DNA from: Alteribacillus bidgolensis
GTDB taxonomy: Bacteria; Bacillota; Bacilli; Bacillales; Marinococcaceae
Reading direction: 5' to 3'
Assembly: GCF_002886255.1 (NCBI RefSeq)
Contig: NZ_KZ614149.1
Coordinates: 3,717,272 to 3,781,271, forward strand
DNA length: 64,000 nucleotides
Positions 49,654-59,257 of the stretch are shown in pieces (position 1 is the stretch's first letter; each line of letters opens with the position of its first letter). The notes below the pieces were generated by a model. The model had not been told where the DNA came from, searched no databases, and worked only from the letters and a program-made list of their open reading frames with translations. The translations under genes and the position numbers were made by a program.

Positions 49654-50466
49654 ATGAGAAGAGTACCAAGTGCTTTATCAATTGCTGGGACAGATCCAAC
49701 CGGCGGAGCAGGAATACATGCTGATTTAAAAACATTTCAGGAATGCAAAGCCTATGGTATGGCCGTGGTCACTTCAGTTGTAGCTCAAAATACAAAAGGG
49801 GTCCAGGATGTTTGGCATGTCCCGCTTGAAATGGTGGAAAAACAAATGAAAGCAGTTTTAGAAGATATTCGGCCAAATGCTGTGAAGACGGGCATGATTG
49901 CTACACCGGAAATGATTGAGAAAGTGGCTGATTTGTTAGACGGACAAGATATCCCTCTCGTAATCGATCCGGTTATGGTGGCAACAAGCGGTGACTCACT
50001 AATGGAACAGGAATCAACATCGTTAATGAAAAATCGTTTAATGCCTCTTGCTCATGTGGTTACGCCTAACATAGCAGAAGCTGAAACACTGACAGGATTA
50101 AGCATTAAAACCCAGAAGGAAGCAGAACAAGCAGCTAAAATGCTTGTAGATGATATGGGTGCGTCAGCAGCAGTTGTTAAAGGAGGGCACTTTACAGGTG
50201 ATGCCACTGATATTTTATACGTTAACGGGCAAATCGATTATTTAACAGCCCCTCGAACTGATACAAACCATACCCATGGTACAGGCTGCAGTCTTTCCGC
50301 TTCTATTGCAGCTGAATTGGCAAGAGGAAACACTATTAAAGAAGCTGTCACAAACAGTAAAACGTTTATTTCTCAAGCCATTCACGACACACTGGGTATT
50401 GGTAAAGGAAACGGACCCGTAAATCATTGGGCTTCTCGATTAAAAAAGGATGATATTTTAGTTTAA
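49654..50466 (+). CDS. thiD: hydroxymethylpyrimidine/phosphomethylpyrimidine kinase
   Basis: A 270-residue ribokinase-fold kinase that phosphorylates HMP and HMP-phosphate. It has SIAGTDPTGGAGIHADLKTF at the N-terminus, VIDPVMVATSGD, TPNIAEAETLTGL and the catalytic GTGCSLSASIAAELARG. GAGGAGG precedes the ATG. It heads the salvage operon thiD-thiM-thiE. Confidence 0.96.
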   Translation: MRRVPSALSIAGTDPTGGAGIHADLKTFQECKAYGMAVVTSVVAQNTKGVQDVWHVPLEMVEKQMKAVLEDIRPNAVKTGMIATPEMIEKVADLLDGQDIPLVIDPVMVATSGDSLMEQESTSLMKNRLMPLAHVVTPNIAEAETLTGLSIKTQKEAEQAAKMLVDDMGASAAVVKGGHFTGDATDILYVNGQIDYLTAPRTDTNHTHGTGCSLSASIAAELARGNTIKEAVTNSKTFISQAIHDTLGIGKGNGPVNHWASRLKKDDILV

Positions 50467-50478
50467 GGAGGAGCTGAC

Positions 50479-51315
50479 GTGAGAAGTAAAGAAGCAAGTA
50501 AACTTTTAGAACAAGTAAGAGAGCAAAAACCATTAATTCATAACATTACAAATGTGGTTGTTACCAATTTTACTGCAAACGGCATTCTATCTATGGGTGC
50601 TGCCCCCGTAATGGCGAATGCTGTGCAGGAAGCAGCTGATATGGCTTCAGCTGCGGATGCGCTCGTTTTGAACATTGGCACCTTAAATGATGCACAAATA
50701 GAAGCAATGATGCTAGCAGGAAAGGCCGCAAATGAAAAAGGAATCCCCATTGTGCTTGATCCTGTAGGAGCTGGAGCGACGGCTTACAGAACAGAAACGG
50801 CTCGTAAGCTTCTAGAGCAGCTAGATATTACGCTGCTCAGAGGTAATGCGGCGGAAGTGTCTGAGATAGCAGGTTTAGAGAGTGATATTCGCGGCGTAGA
50901 TGCTTCAGGTGGAGAAAAAAATATGGAAGCTATTGCCTCTCATGCGGCCAAGACCCTAAATATTGCTGTAGCAGTGACAGGAGCCAAAGATGCTGTAGCT
51001 GATAACAAATGTTTATACTCGATTAATAATGGTCATTCCATGCTGACAAGGATTACAGGTACTGGATGTTTAGCTAGTGCGGTCATTGCAGCCTTTCTGA
51101 CTGTAACAGAAAAAACCGCCTCAGGAGCCGCTGCAGCATTAGGTTATTACGGTATTGCAGCAGAAAGAGCAGAAGGATTTGCATCAATGCAAGGTCCTGG
51201 AACCTTTCAGATCGAATTACTTAATGCCCTTTACCACGTTGGAGAAATGGATTTCAAACAACAACTCAATATTGAAAAAGAAATATTAGATCGCGGGGGT
51301 TCAACTCATGAATAA
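50479..51315 (+). CDS. thiM: hydroxyethylthiazole kinase
   Basis: A 278-residue thiazole-alcohol kinase (ThiM). Signatures are HNITNVVVTNFTANGILSMG, VLDPVGAGATAYRTET, LRGNAAEVSEIAG and the catalytic RITGTGCLASAV. It starts with GTG at 50479 after AAGGAGGAG and overlaps thiE by 8 nt. Confidence 0.97.
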   Translation: MRSKEASKLLEQVREQKPLIHNITNVVVTNFTANGILSMGAAPVMANAVQEAADMASAADALVLNIGTLNDAQIEAMMLAGKAANEKGIPIVLDPVGAGATAYRTETARKLLEQLDITLLRGNAAEVSEIAGLESDIRGVDASGGEKNMEAIASHAAKTLNIAVAVTGAKDAVADNKCLYSINNGHSMLTRITGTGCLASAVIAAFLTVTEKTASGAAAALGYYGIAAERAEGFASMQGPGTFQIELLNALYHVGEMDFKQQLNIEKEILDRGGSTHE

Positions 51316-51940
51316 AGAAAATCTTTTGCTTTATTTTATTATGGGAAGTAATAATACATCACAACCCCCTTCACAAGTTTTGAAAAAAGCAATCAACGGA
51401 GGCATTACATGCTTTCAATTTAGAGAAAAAGGCTCCGGTGCGTTAAAGGGAAAGGAAAAAGAAACACTGGCAAGAGAACTGCAATCCATCTGCTGCAAAC
51501 ACAAAATACCGTTTATTGTAAATGATGATACAGAACTTGCTATTTCTTTACATGCAGATGGTATTCACGTGGGACAAGATGATGAGTCTATCCAGGAATT
51601 AAAGAAGAAATGTCCATCTTCTATGATTATTGGTGTCTCTGCTAAGACGATAGAAGAAGCGGAAGAGGCAGAAAGGCAAGGGGCTGATTATATTGGAACC
51701 GGGCCGATGTTTATGACGACGACTAAAGAGGATGCCGAATTACCTATTGGACCCGAGGGCATATGGGCGTTGAGAAAACAAGGCATACAGCTGCCAATCG
51801 TCGGCATTGGCGGCATCAATGAAACCAATGCTGTGGAAGTAATTGAGGCAGGTGCGGACGGGGTTTCCTTTATATCTGCTATCAGCCAGGCTGATGATCC
51901 AGAAAAAGCAGCCAGCACATTAAAAGACAGGTTAACCTAA
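51308..51940 (+). CDS. thiE: thiamin-phosphate synthase
   Basis: A 210-residue TIM barrel joining HMP diphosphate and thiazole phosphate. Family motifs: CFQFREKGSGALKGKEK, VNDDTELAISLHADGIHVGQDD, VSAKTIEEAEEAERQGADYIGTGPMFMTTTKEDA (the TTTK pyrophosphate loop; given here in overlapping segments GADYIGTGPMF and MTTTKEDA) and PIVGIGGINETNA. The TTTK loop distinguishes it from TenI at 28.7 kb. Confidence 0.95.
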   Translation: MNKENLLLYFIMGSNNTSQPPSQVLKKAINGGITCFQFREKGSGALKGKEKETLARELQSICCKHKIPFIVNDDTELAISLHADGIHVGQDDESIQELKKKCPSSMIIGVSAKTIEEAEEAERQGADYIGTGPMFMTTTKEDAELPIGPEGIWALRKQGIQLPIVGIGGINETNAVEVIEAGADGVSFISAISQADDPEKAASTLKDRLT

Positions 51941-51982
51941 AGGAAAATTTTCGCCACACTGTTACCGGTAAACAGGATTAAA

Positions 51983-52027
51983 CCACGGTTTCCACCATGA
52001 GGATTGGTGAAAACTGTGGGTTTTTTA
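51983..52027 (+). terminator. terminator of the thiD-thiM-thiE operon
   Basis: A long stem ccacggtttccacca / tggtgaaaactgtgg with G-U pairs is followed by GTTTTTT. Confidence 0.9.
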
Positions 52028-52166
52028 TTCTAAGAGTAAGAATCCTGCTGCTTGAGATGTAAAACTAAGAAATTTTTAATAAACGTTCGACTTATAGAAA
52101 CAAACACTGAAATAGAGAACGTATTAATTCCTCTCGCGGCGTTTTGCCAATGTTAGCACCATAATA

Positions 52167-53201
52167 TTAGGAATGAAAAGATACAACAGTATGATTTTGA
52201 CTGCTTTTCTCCGCTAATTCTATAACTTTAATAACGCGGGCTGCTTCGTGTGCAGTTACAGGTGGTTGATGACCTTCTAAAATAGCATCACGAAATTTGA
52301 TATAGTATTGTTCGTATGCTCCTTTTACACTTGGTATGTTTCTATTTCCATTTTCATCTGTCAGGATGGCCTGATTATCTTTTAAATCTTCTCCCCATCC
52401 TTTATCTCCAGGTTTTCCGCCAATCTTCAACATGTCTTCCTGGGAATCCAGTCCATACTTAACGAAGCTTCCTTTTGTACCATGAACAATGTATCGGGGG
52501 CTGTCACCAATTGCCATCGATCCTGAACGAAGGATCACACGTTTATTTTCATATCCTAAAATAACATGAAAATAATCTGCGGTTTTTCCGCCTTCACGCT
52601 GCACCTGGATATCTCCGAAAATCGTCCCGGGTTCTCCGAATAACAAAAGAGCTTGATCAACCAAGTGGGAACCAAGGTCATACCAAGTTCCTGAACCAGG
52701 AAGATTCTGTTCCCTCCATCTATCCCTTACGTCAGGACGGAAACGGTTCCACACCGCTTCGTATGTATGTACCCTTCCAAGCTCTCCGTTTTCCATACAT
52801 TCTTTTAATGTTAGAAAATCATTGTCCCAGCGTCGATTATGGTAGACGCTTAAAAAAAGTCCTCTCTCTTCGGCAATGACGGTTAGTTCTTCTGCTTCTT
52901 GTAAGTTCGGTACAAATGGTTTTTCCAACACGACATGCTTGTTGTGCTCTAGTGCTTCTTTTGCCAGTTGATAATGAGTAGTATTTGGCGTAGTTATAAT
53001 AACAGCATCTAGTTCAGAATGCCGGCACACGTCTTCTGCACTGCTCATTACTTCAGCTTCCGGAAGCTGGCCTTTTACCTTGTCAGGATTAGAAGAGGCA
53101 ACGTGGGTAATTTCTATATTTTTTACAGTATCAATTACAGGAGCATGAAAGGTAGCCCCAGAAAAGCCAAAACCTATCAATCCTGTTCTAATATAAGACA
53201 T
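52167..53201 (-). CDS. Gfo/Idh/MocA family oxidoreductase
   Basis: A 344-residue NAD(P)-dependent oxidoreductase. The N-terminal Rossmann domain starts TGLIGFGFSGATFHAPVID, with VIITTPNTTHYQLAKEAL and the family EKPF motif (VVLEKPFVPNLQEA). The C-terminal GFO_IDH_MocA_C domain includes YHNRRWDNDFLTL and GTWYDLGSHLVDQAL. It resembles YvaA/scyllo-inositol-dehydrogenase-like enzymes; the substrate is unknown. The region between it and nasB (380 bp) contains a TnrA-like box and no other gene. Confidence 0.9.
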   Translation of the reverse strand: MSYIRTGLIGFGFSGATFHAPVIDTVKNIEITHVASSNPDKVKGQLPEAEVMSSAEDVCRHSELDAVIITTPNTTHYQLAKEALEHNKHVVLEKPFVPNLQEAEELTVIAEERGLFLSVYHNRRWDNDFLTLKECMENGELGRVHTYEAVWNRFRPDVRDRWREQNLPGSGTWYDLGSHLVDQALLLFGEPGTIFGDIQVQREGGKTADYFHVILGYENKRVILRSGSMAIGDSPRYIVHGTKGSFVKYGLDSQEDMLKIGGKPGDKGWGEDLKDNQAILTDENGNRNIPSVKGAYEQYYIKFRDAILEGHQPPVTAHEAARVIKVIELAEKSSQNHTVVSFHS

Positions 53202-53443
53202 ATGATCACTCCTCTTGTGGTGGCATACATTATCTCTTGGTTCTTACTTCGTGAACGTATTGGTTTTTCCTTCTTCTCGAGCGCTGCTAAAAATGTGGTT
53301 TGCTGTCAAGTCTATAACTTTTAGACAAAAATTCTTCTCCATTCCTATTTTTCAGCACTGCAGAGGAGGACAGTTGACAATGAAACTATGCCACGCAGAA
53401 CTAAACTACTTGATCACTCCTAGACACTAACACTTATCCCAGA

Positions 53444-53460
53444 AGTTATCATTTCTAACA
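53444..53460. promoter_or_regulatory. TnrA/GlnR-like box upstream of nasB
   Basis: On the minus strand TGTTA, GAAATGA, TAACT: 9 of 10 defined positions of TGTNA-N7-TNACA. A possible -10 (TAGAAT, 53502-53507) lies about one helical turn further away than in the other two TnrA-type promoters in this window. Confidence 0.6.
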
Positions 53461-53582
53461 TAATAAAATAAAAAACTATGTCATGTTTCCTTCCTAACTT
53501 GTAGAATATCTTTTTTAAATAAGAAACAATGAAAATTAAGAATGTGAAAATAGAGATGGAACGTTCTGCTGGAGGGAGAAAA

Positions 53583-55856
53583 ATGAGAAAGAAACTAATT
53601 ATTATAGGAAACGGTATGAGCGGATTGCGTTTCATAGAAACGATCATTTCTCACGATAGTGACTCTTTTTCTATAAGATCTTTTGGTGAGGAACCAACGC
53701 TTCATTATAATCGTGTCAAACTTTCTTCTTATTTACAAAATGAAACAAATGAAACTTCTTTGTTTTCTCATACAGATGCGTGGTATAAGGAGAACCGCGT
53801 ACACATGCATGTAAATGAACAAATTATTCGGATAGATACAGATAAAAAACTCGTTTATACGAATAGAAATGAAACATTTCCGTATGATCAATTAGTTTTA
53901 GCAACAGGTTCAAACCCAGTTCAATTAAATATCCCGGGACATGATAAAAAAGGAGTATATACTTTTAGAACTTTGCAAGACGCAAAGGACCTTAAAGCTC
54001 TGGCTGCAAAAGCACAACGAGGTATTATAGTAGGTGCTGGATTTTTAGGATTAGAAGCAGCTTATGGTCTTTCTAAAGCAGGGATGGACGTAAACGTCAT
54101 TCAAAGAGGCGATACTTTATTGACTCCCCAGCTAGATGGCACTGCTTCTCTATATTTACAGAGGGAATTAGAAAAGCGTGGTATCTCTTTTTATTTCGAT
54201 CAATCACTTGAAAGTATAAAAGGGAAGAAACGAGTAGAACGCGGGATCCTGCAAGATGGTACGGAAATTGATACTGACCTGGTACTCTTTACGGTTGGCA
54301 TTAAGCCGAATATAGAAGTTGCTAAAGAAAGCGGGATTAAGACAAACCGCGGCATAGAAGTTAATGATTATATGCAGACAAGTGCAGCGGATGTGTATGC
54401 AATAGGAGAATGTATCGAACATAACGGTATTTCTTATGGACTTGTTCCGCCAGTATATGAACAGGCTGAAATTGCTGCAAGTCATATTTGTGATAAGCAG
54501 AAAACAGCTTATAACGGCTCACCGTCCTACAGCCATTTAAAAATTGCTGGTATTGATTTGTTCACTGCTGGCAGCATCGAGGAATCCGAACAAACAGATA
54601 GTATTGTGCATGCGGACAGCACGAAGCCGCTATATAAAAAATTGGTACTCCAAGATGATGTGATTAAAGGAGCTATTTTATTTGGTGAAACTTCTTCAGC
54701 AGATGATATTTCAAAACGAATTATTATTCAAAAAGCCTTATCTTTTCAAGAAAAAAACCAGCTGCTTTCCGATAAAAATATGAATGAGGAATTGATTGAT
54801 TCTTCTCCAGAAACTATTGTTTGTAAATGCAATCAAGTAAACAAGCAAACTATTCTTCAACATATAGCAGCAACAAAAGACCCAAGCCCGAGTACTATAC
54901 AGGCTTCAACGAAAGCTTCTTCCTCATGCGGCGGCTGTTCAGGGGACGTTTCAGGTCTGCTTCGTGTTTTTGATCAATGTAAGCACCAAGCACGGAAAGA
55001 AACGATGTGCTCTTGTACTTCCTTAGAGGACGAAGAGGTACGGGAATTAATATATAAAGGAATTTGGAAAGATATATCAGATATAATATCTTCGGTTGAA
55101 TGGAGGACAGAAGGATGCGATACTTGTTTGCCGGCCCTTCACTATTATTTGTCTGTACATGGACAGACAGAGCTGACTTCACCTCCGTGGATTCATAAAG
55201 AAGAGACCGGCGCTGTAACTATTGAATCCCTGCCCATAAAAGAAGATGTAACACCAATAGTATTAAGTACCTGGATACGTTTGGCCGATATTATGTCTTT
55301 TTCTTCCTTGAAAATGACTGGAGACCGCAGAGTAATGCTGACCGATGTATCCATGAATGATGCAGAAATGGTTTGTGAAGCGACTTCCACACCGATGGCT
55401 GCACATCCATCAGCACAATTAGAACCGTTTTCCTTAAAAGTGCCTGATGGAAAAAGCGAGCTGGAAGAATTGGAACATTTCTTATTTCCGTTATCGTTTC
55501 CCGCCCCATTTTCTATAGAAACAACAAAAACGTACCCTGCTTCCGTAAAACGTAACGGATTCACCCTTGTCAGAAGCGGGGATACGTGGGAAATGCACGT
55601 TAGTGGAAGTGAGGATCGTCTTATTTTATATGTGTTTTCAAGCGCAGATCTAAAGGAAATAACAGCAACCATCATACAGTATTACCGGGAAAGTGCTCAT
55701 TACAAAGAAGCATTTGCAGATTGGATGATAAGGATGTCACCGCCTGTTATTCGAGAAATTCTTTTATCAGAAGAAGAGAGGGAAGGATTACTCTATCGGA
55801 TGGAAAAACAAGTGAGTGATGTATGGAAAATGAAAAAAGAGATGATTACCCTTTAG
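53583..55856 (+). CDS. nasB: assimilatory nitrate reductase electron-transfer subunit (NasB-like)
   Basis: A 757-residue flavoprotein, like B. subtilis NasB, which passes electrons from NAD(P)H to NasC. It has an FAD site IIIGNGMSGLRFIETI, an NAD site GIIVGAGFLGLEAAYGL, and a distal FAD motif DVYAIGECIEHNG. Two BFD-type [2Fe-2S] Cys sets follow (VCKCNQVN...SSCGGCSG and CSCTS...GCDTCLPA). The C-terminal quarter is a degenerate ferredoxin-like half-domain of nitrite reductase without siroheme cysteines. The ATG at 53583 follows TGGAGGGAG. nasC follows 28 nt later. Confidence 0.9.
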   Translation: MRKKLIIIGNGMSGLRFIETIISHDSDSFSIRSFGEEPTLHYNRVKLSSYLQNETNETSLFSHTDAWYKENRVHMHVNEQIIRIDTDKKLVYTNRNETFPYDQLVLATGSNPVQLNIPGHDKKGVYTFRTLQDAKDLKALAAKAQRGIIVGAGFLGLEAAYGLSKAGMDVNVIQRGDTLLTPQLDGTASLYLQRELEKRGISFYFDQSLESIKGKKRVERGILQDGTEIDTDLVLFTVGIKPNIEVAKESGIKTNRGIEVNDYMQTSAADVYAIGECIEHNGISYGLVPPVYEQAEIAASHICDKQKTAYNGSPSYSHLKIAGIDLFTAGSIEESEQTDSIVHADSTKPLYKKLVLQDDVIKGAILFGETSSADDISKRIIIQKALSFQEKNQLLSDKNMNEELIDSSPETIVCKCNQVNKQTILQHIAATKDPSPSTIQASTKASSSCGGCSGDVSGLLRVFDQCKHQARKETMCSCTSLEDEEVRELIYKGIWKDISDIISSVEWRTEGCDTCLPALHYYLSVHGQTELTSPPWIHKEETGAVTIESLPIKEDVTPIVLSTWIRLADIMSFSSLKMTGDRRVMLTDVSMNDAEMVCEATSTPMAAHPSAQLEPFSLKVPDGKSELEELEHFLFPLSFPAPFSIETTKTYPASVKRNGFTLVRSGDTWEMHVSGSEDRLILYVFSSADLKEITATIIQYYRESAHYKEAFADWMIRMSPPVIREILLSEEEREGLLYRMEKQVSDVWKMKKEMITL

Positions 55857-55884
55857 CGAACACAGCAGGTTAGGAGGAACCTTT

Positions 55885-58026
55885 ATGAATGAAAGCATGC
55901 TTGCCAGCTTTCGGGAACGTCAAAAAACAGCAGCAGAAGAAACGGTTTATGAAACACAATGTCCTTTTTGCAGTATGCAATGCAAAAAGAAAGTCATAGA
56001 GGAAAAAAGTTCAGGACGATACCGTTATAAAACCATTGGTATGGATAATCCAACAACCAAGGGGCGTCTATGCGTTAAAGGCAAAAATGCCTATCAGCAT
56101 GCCATTCATCCAGAACGTATTACTTCCCCGTTAATTAAGGAGAATGGAGACTTTCGAAAGGCTAGTTGGGAAGAAGCGTTAAACGTCATCCAACAGAATG
56201 TAAATGCCCTTCAAACAGAGCATGGATCTGACTCCGTTTCTGTTTACGGCGGAGGCTCTTTAACGAATGAAGAAGCTTATTTGCTCGGAAAATTTGCCCG
56301 TGTTGGTCTTGGTACAAAATATATTGATTATAATGGCCGTTTTTGCATGTCTTCTGCTGCTTCAGCTAGTATGAAAACATTTGGTTTAGACAGAGGACTT
56401 ACTAATCGGTTAGAGGAAATTCCTGAGACAAAATGTATTATACTTGCCGGTACAAATGTAGCCGAATGCCAGCCCACATTCGTTCCTTATCTAGAACAAG
56501 CGAAAGAAAATGGTGCTTTTCTAATTGTAATTGATCCACGAGAAACAGATACAACAGCATTGGCAGATCTGCATCTCAAAATAAAACCAGGTAATGATCG
56601 ACAGCTTGCTCAGCTGCTTGAAAAAATGGTGATAGAAGAACAGTTACAAGATGAAACATTTTGTGAAGAAAGGACGAGCGGTTATACCGAGCTAGTGGAA
56701 AGCTTAAGAGAAATATCTGTTGAAGAAGTATGTGAAGATATAGGGCTCACAGTTCAGGATATTCATGAAGCGGCTGTTCGATTTGGCAGTGCAAATACGG
56801 GTATGATTTTTACAGCCAGAGGGGTAGAGCAGCAAACGGATGGACATGAATCGGTACGCCATTTTCTTAACCTTTTGCTTCTAACTGGAAAAATAGGTAA
56901 ACGAGCCTGCGGGTACGGGGCTATCACTGGTCAGGCCAATGGGCAGGGTGGACGTGAACATGGTCAAAAAGCCGATCAGCTTCCTGGCTACAGGTCTATA
57001 GAAAACAAAGAAGATCGAGAATATATTGCTCATGTATGGGGAGTGAAAGAGCAAGAGCTTCCTGAAAAAGGAATATCGGCGTATGAAATGATGGAACGAA
57101 TGGAACAAGGAGAGATTAAAGGGTTATTTCTTATAGGCTCAAACCCTGTTATTTCGAATCCAAACGCAAACCTTGTTCGTCGAGCTCTTTCTTCCCTTTC
57201 TTTTATGGCAGCTGCTGAAATGTTTATGACAGAGTCTGCTTCGTATGCAGATGTGATTTTGCCTACAACATCATATTTAGAAGATGAAGGAACATTAACG
57301 AATATGGAAGGTCGTGTAACCTTACGTGAAGCTTCTCGTAAACCGGTCGGCGAAACCAAACATGACTGGCAGATTATATCTGAAATAGCAGCAGTTTTAG
57401 GCAAAGAGAAATATTTTAATTATAGATCACCAGAAGAAGTGTTTAATGAATTGCGGCTGGCTTCTAAAGGTGGAAAAGCGGATTACTATGGAATAACGTA
57501 CGAACGGATTCGAAAAGAATCAGGAGTCTTTTGGCCTTGTTCGAGTGAAGAAACCGTAGGGGAGCCTATTTTGTTTTCACGTTCCTTTGCAACAGAAGAC
57601 GGAAAAGCTAGATTATTTTATAACAAGCCATCTCTGGAAATAAAAGAATCTGTAAATGAAACATACCCGCTTTATATGACAACGGGAAGAACGATGAATC
57701 ACTATTTAAGCGGGGCTCAAACGCAGAAAAGTTCTCGTCTATTGGCACGAGAATTTGAATCGTTTGTGTATGTTCACCCGGACACAGCTCGTTCTTATGG
57801 AATCCGGCCCGGTGAGTTAACCGTTATCTCGTCGGAACGAGGAGAAACACTGCTTCGCTGCAGTTATTCTAAACATATAAGAAAAGATACATTGTTTGCT
57901 CCTATGCACTGGGGTGGGGAACAAAATATCAACAACCTCATAGATGGAAAGCTCGATCCTGTCTGCCGGATGCCTGGATTTAAACGAGCTGCTGTATCCG
58001 TACGTCCCTATCAAAAAAACAGCTAA
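55885..58026 (+). CDS. nasC: assimilatory nitrate reductase catalytic subunit (NasC-like)
   Basis: A 713-residue molybdopterin oxidoreductase reducing nitrate to nitrite in the cytoplasm. The N-terminal [4Fe-4S] site is CPFCSMQC...GRLCVKG; the bis-MGD domains contain YGGGSLTNEEAYLLGKFAR, NGRFCMSSA (the Cys is a candidate Mo ligand region), GQANGQGGREHGQ and the C-terminal MoCo-binding domain YMTTGRTMNHYLSGAQT. The length matches B. subtilis NasC (710). GGAGGA precedes the ATG. Confidence 0.94.
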   Translation: MNESMLASFRERQKTAAEETVYETQCPFCSMQCKKKVIEEKSSGRYRYKTIGMDNPTTKGRLCVKGKNAYQHAIHPERITSPLIKENGDFRKASWEEALNVIQQNVNALQTEHGSDSVSVYGGGSLTNEEAYLLGKFARVGLGTKYIDYNGRFCMSSAASASMKTFGLDRGLTNRLEEIPETKCIILAGTNVAECQPTFVPYLEQAKENGAFLIVIDPRETDTTALADLHLKIKPGNDRQLAQLLEKMVIEEQLQDETFCEERTSGYTELVESLREISVEEVCEDIGLTVQDIHEAAVRFGSANTGMIFTARGVEQQTDGHESVRHFLNLLLLTGKIGKRACGYGAITGQANGQGGREHGQKADQLPGYRSIENKEDREYIAHVWGVKEQELPEKGISAYEMMERMEQGEIKGLFLIGSNPVISNPNANLVRRALSSLSFMAAAEMFMTESASYADVILPTTSYLEDEGTLTNMEGRVTLREASRKPVGETKHDWQIISEIAAVLGKEKYFNYRSPEEVFNELRLASKGGKADYYGITYERIRKESGVFWPCSSEETVGEPILFSRSFATEDGKARLFYNKPSLEIKESVNETYPLYMTTGRTMNHYLSGAQTQKSSRLLAREFESFVYVHPDTARSYGIRPGELTVISSERGETLLRCSYSKHIRKDTLFAPMHWGGEQNINNLIDGKLDPVCRMPGFKRAAVSVRPYQKNS

Positions 58027-58087
58027 CTAAAAGTCAAGTGAAAGTGAAAAATAACTTTTGATTGTATTATACTTTATTAGACGAGAC

Positions 58088-58127
58088 AAATCAGCTTCTA
58101 TAATAGGAAGCTGATTTCCATTTTTTT
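58088..58127 (+). terminator. terminator of the nasBC operon
   Basis: A perfect 11-bp stem aaatcagcttc / gaagctgattt followed by CCATTTTTTTG. Confidence 0.9.
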
Positions 58128-58218
58128 GATCCCCGTTAGCAAATTGAATCAAACTGAGGGAGTTTAGTTCTTAAGGTTTCCAGATTGATAAATACTTGGG
58201 TTACCCCTGTGTAAGCAG

Positions 58219-58500
58219 CTACGGGGCATCAAACCAATCGTTGGGTACGATAGTTGCGGCTGTTTTTTCTCTAATACCCGGGATAGATTGGATGGTTCTA
58301 TTCTAACTCATTATGGGTATGGGTTAACTGAAATACCGAACCCGAGGTTGTCCTTGATTTTTAAAAGTAACCCCATCACTCTCCTTTAGACACACCAATA
58401 CCAACTACAGGAGTTATTTCCTCTTTCTTTATTTTATTGGCTGCTTTCTCTGCTCTCTTTGACTTTTCATTGCATTGCATCTCATGCAACTCCCAACCAG
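58219..58500 (-). pseudogene. IS110-family transposase relic
   Basis: Two pieces on the minus strand. The first (58376-58500) ends EEITPVVGIGVSKGE, the N-terminal DEDD site of IS110 transposases, with the first catalytic Asp changed to Gly, followed by a stop. The second (58219-58297) reads TIQSIPGIREKTAATIVPND and stops; it is the C-terminal Transposase_20 core. The middle of the gene is deleted. It separates nasBC from the rest of the nas region. Confidence 0.75.
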
Positions 58501-58672
58501 CTCAAAAGACCAGAAGGGAGGGGGACAGTTTTTATAATACGGAATAGCTGCCCAAGGGGGGGCGTCCTCTGCTAGCTACCCTGATTATCTGAAAAAAGAT
58601 AACCTAGATCTATGATAGATCTGGCTATCCTTATAATAGGGGGTTGTCCCATAAGTCAGTTCTTGGCAAACG
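58501..58672. other. non-coding debris beside the IS110 relic
   Basis: No gene is visible. The stretch holds a G-run, a small hairpin ttatct gaaaa agataa, a palindromic agatctatgatagatct (about 58604-58620) and GGGGGTTGTCCCATAAG (58639-58655), which resembles the terminal sequence of several Bacillus insertion sequences. Confidence 0.4.
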
Positions 58673-59020
58673 TTAAGGAAACTTTAAAGGGTCATTTATA
58701 GTATGTTGATCACGATAAGAACGAAAGAATACAATATTGTGATCAGCAGTATAAACGTCCATTTGTAAAATATAAGAATCTCTCATTTCCAAATAATAAT
58801 AAATGCCATCTTCGTTAAGCTGGTAAAAAGTAAAGGACATGCCCAAAAATGTTTTTTCCGTTTTTTTGACCTCATTGTGGCTTTGAATATATTCTGCCAA
58901 TTGTCCAACTGTAGCGGTAGACGTTCCAGTAATATCGTATAATTGCTCTTTGAACAGCGCACTTGCTTGTTGAAACGTGATTTTTGTTTTCTCCATAAAA
59001 TTCCTAAAATATCCAGCCAT
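58673..59020 (-). CDS. hypothetical protein
   Basis: A 115-residue soluble protein with an excellent ribosome site (GAGGAGG) before the ATG at 59020. The N-terminal half is helical (NFMEKTKITFQQASALFKEQL), the C-terminal half beta-rich and aromatic (FTFYQLNEDGIYYYLEMRD). No membrane helix, no Cys. I do not recognise the family. It is divergent from the nitrite-channel gene. Confidence 0.75.
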   Translation of the reverse strand: MAGYFRNFMEKTKITFQQASALFKEQLYDITGTSTATVGQLAEYIQSHNEVKKTEKTFLGMSFTFYQLNEDGIYYYLEMRDSYILQMDVYTADHNIVFFRSYRDQHTINDPLKFP

Positions 59021-59160
59021 CGTTTTCCTCCTCTTTTATTAATATTTGTTTCTTTAAATAAATTTATTCTTCACATAGCCGTACCATAACTTGAAGACAT
59101 GAAAAATTTGCCGCTTTTTCTGTCCGTTTTTTCTCCTTTCCCCACCATATTAAAAAAGTG

Positions 59161-59212
59161 TGTAAGATTACATTACATATATGAAGTCAAGTCAAAATAG
59201 CTCCCTTATAAT
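59161..59212 (+). promoter_or_regulatory. TnrA box and promoter of the formate/nitrite-type channel
   Basis: TGTAA, GATTACA, TTACA (59161-59177) is a perfect TGTNA-N7-TNACA site. TATAAT lies at 59207-59212. The box centre is therefore about 50 bp before the predicted transcription start, the spacing known for TnrA-activated promoters. Confidence 0.85.
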
Positions 59213-59257
59213 GCTCCTCAGTGTGAATAAAAGAAAAACAGAGAGAGGGGAAAGGTA

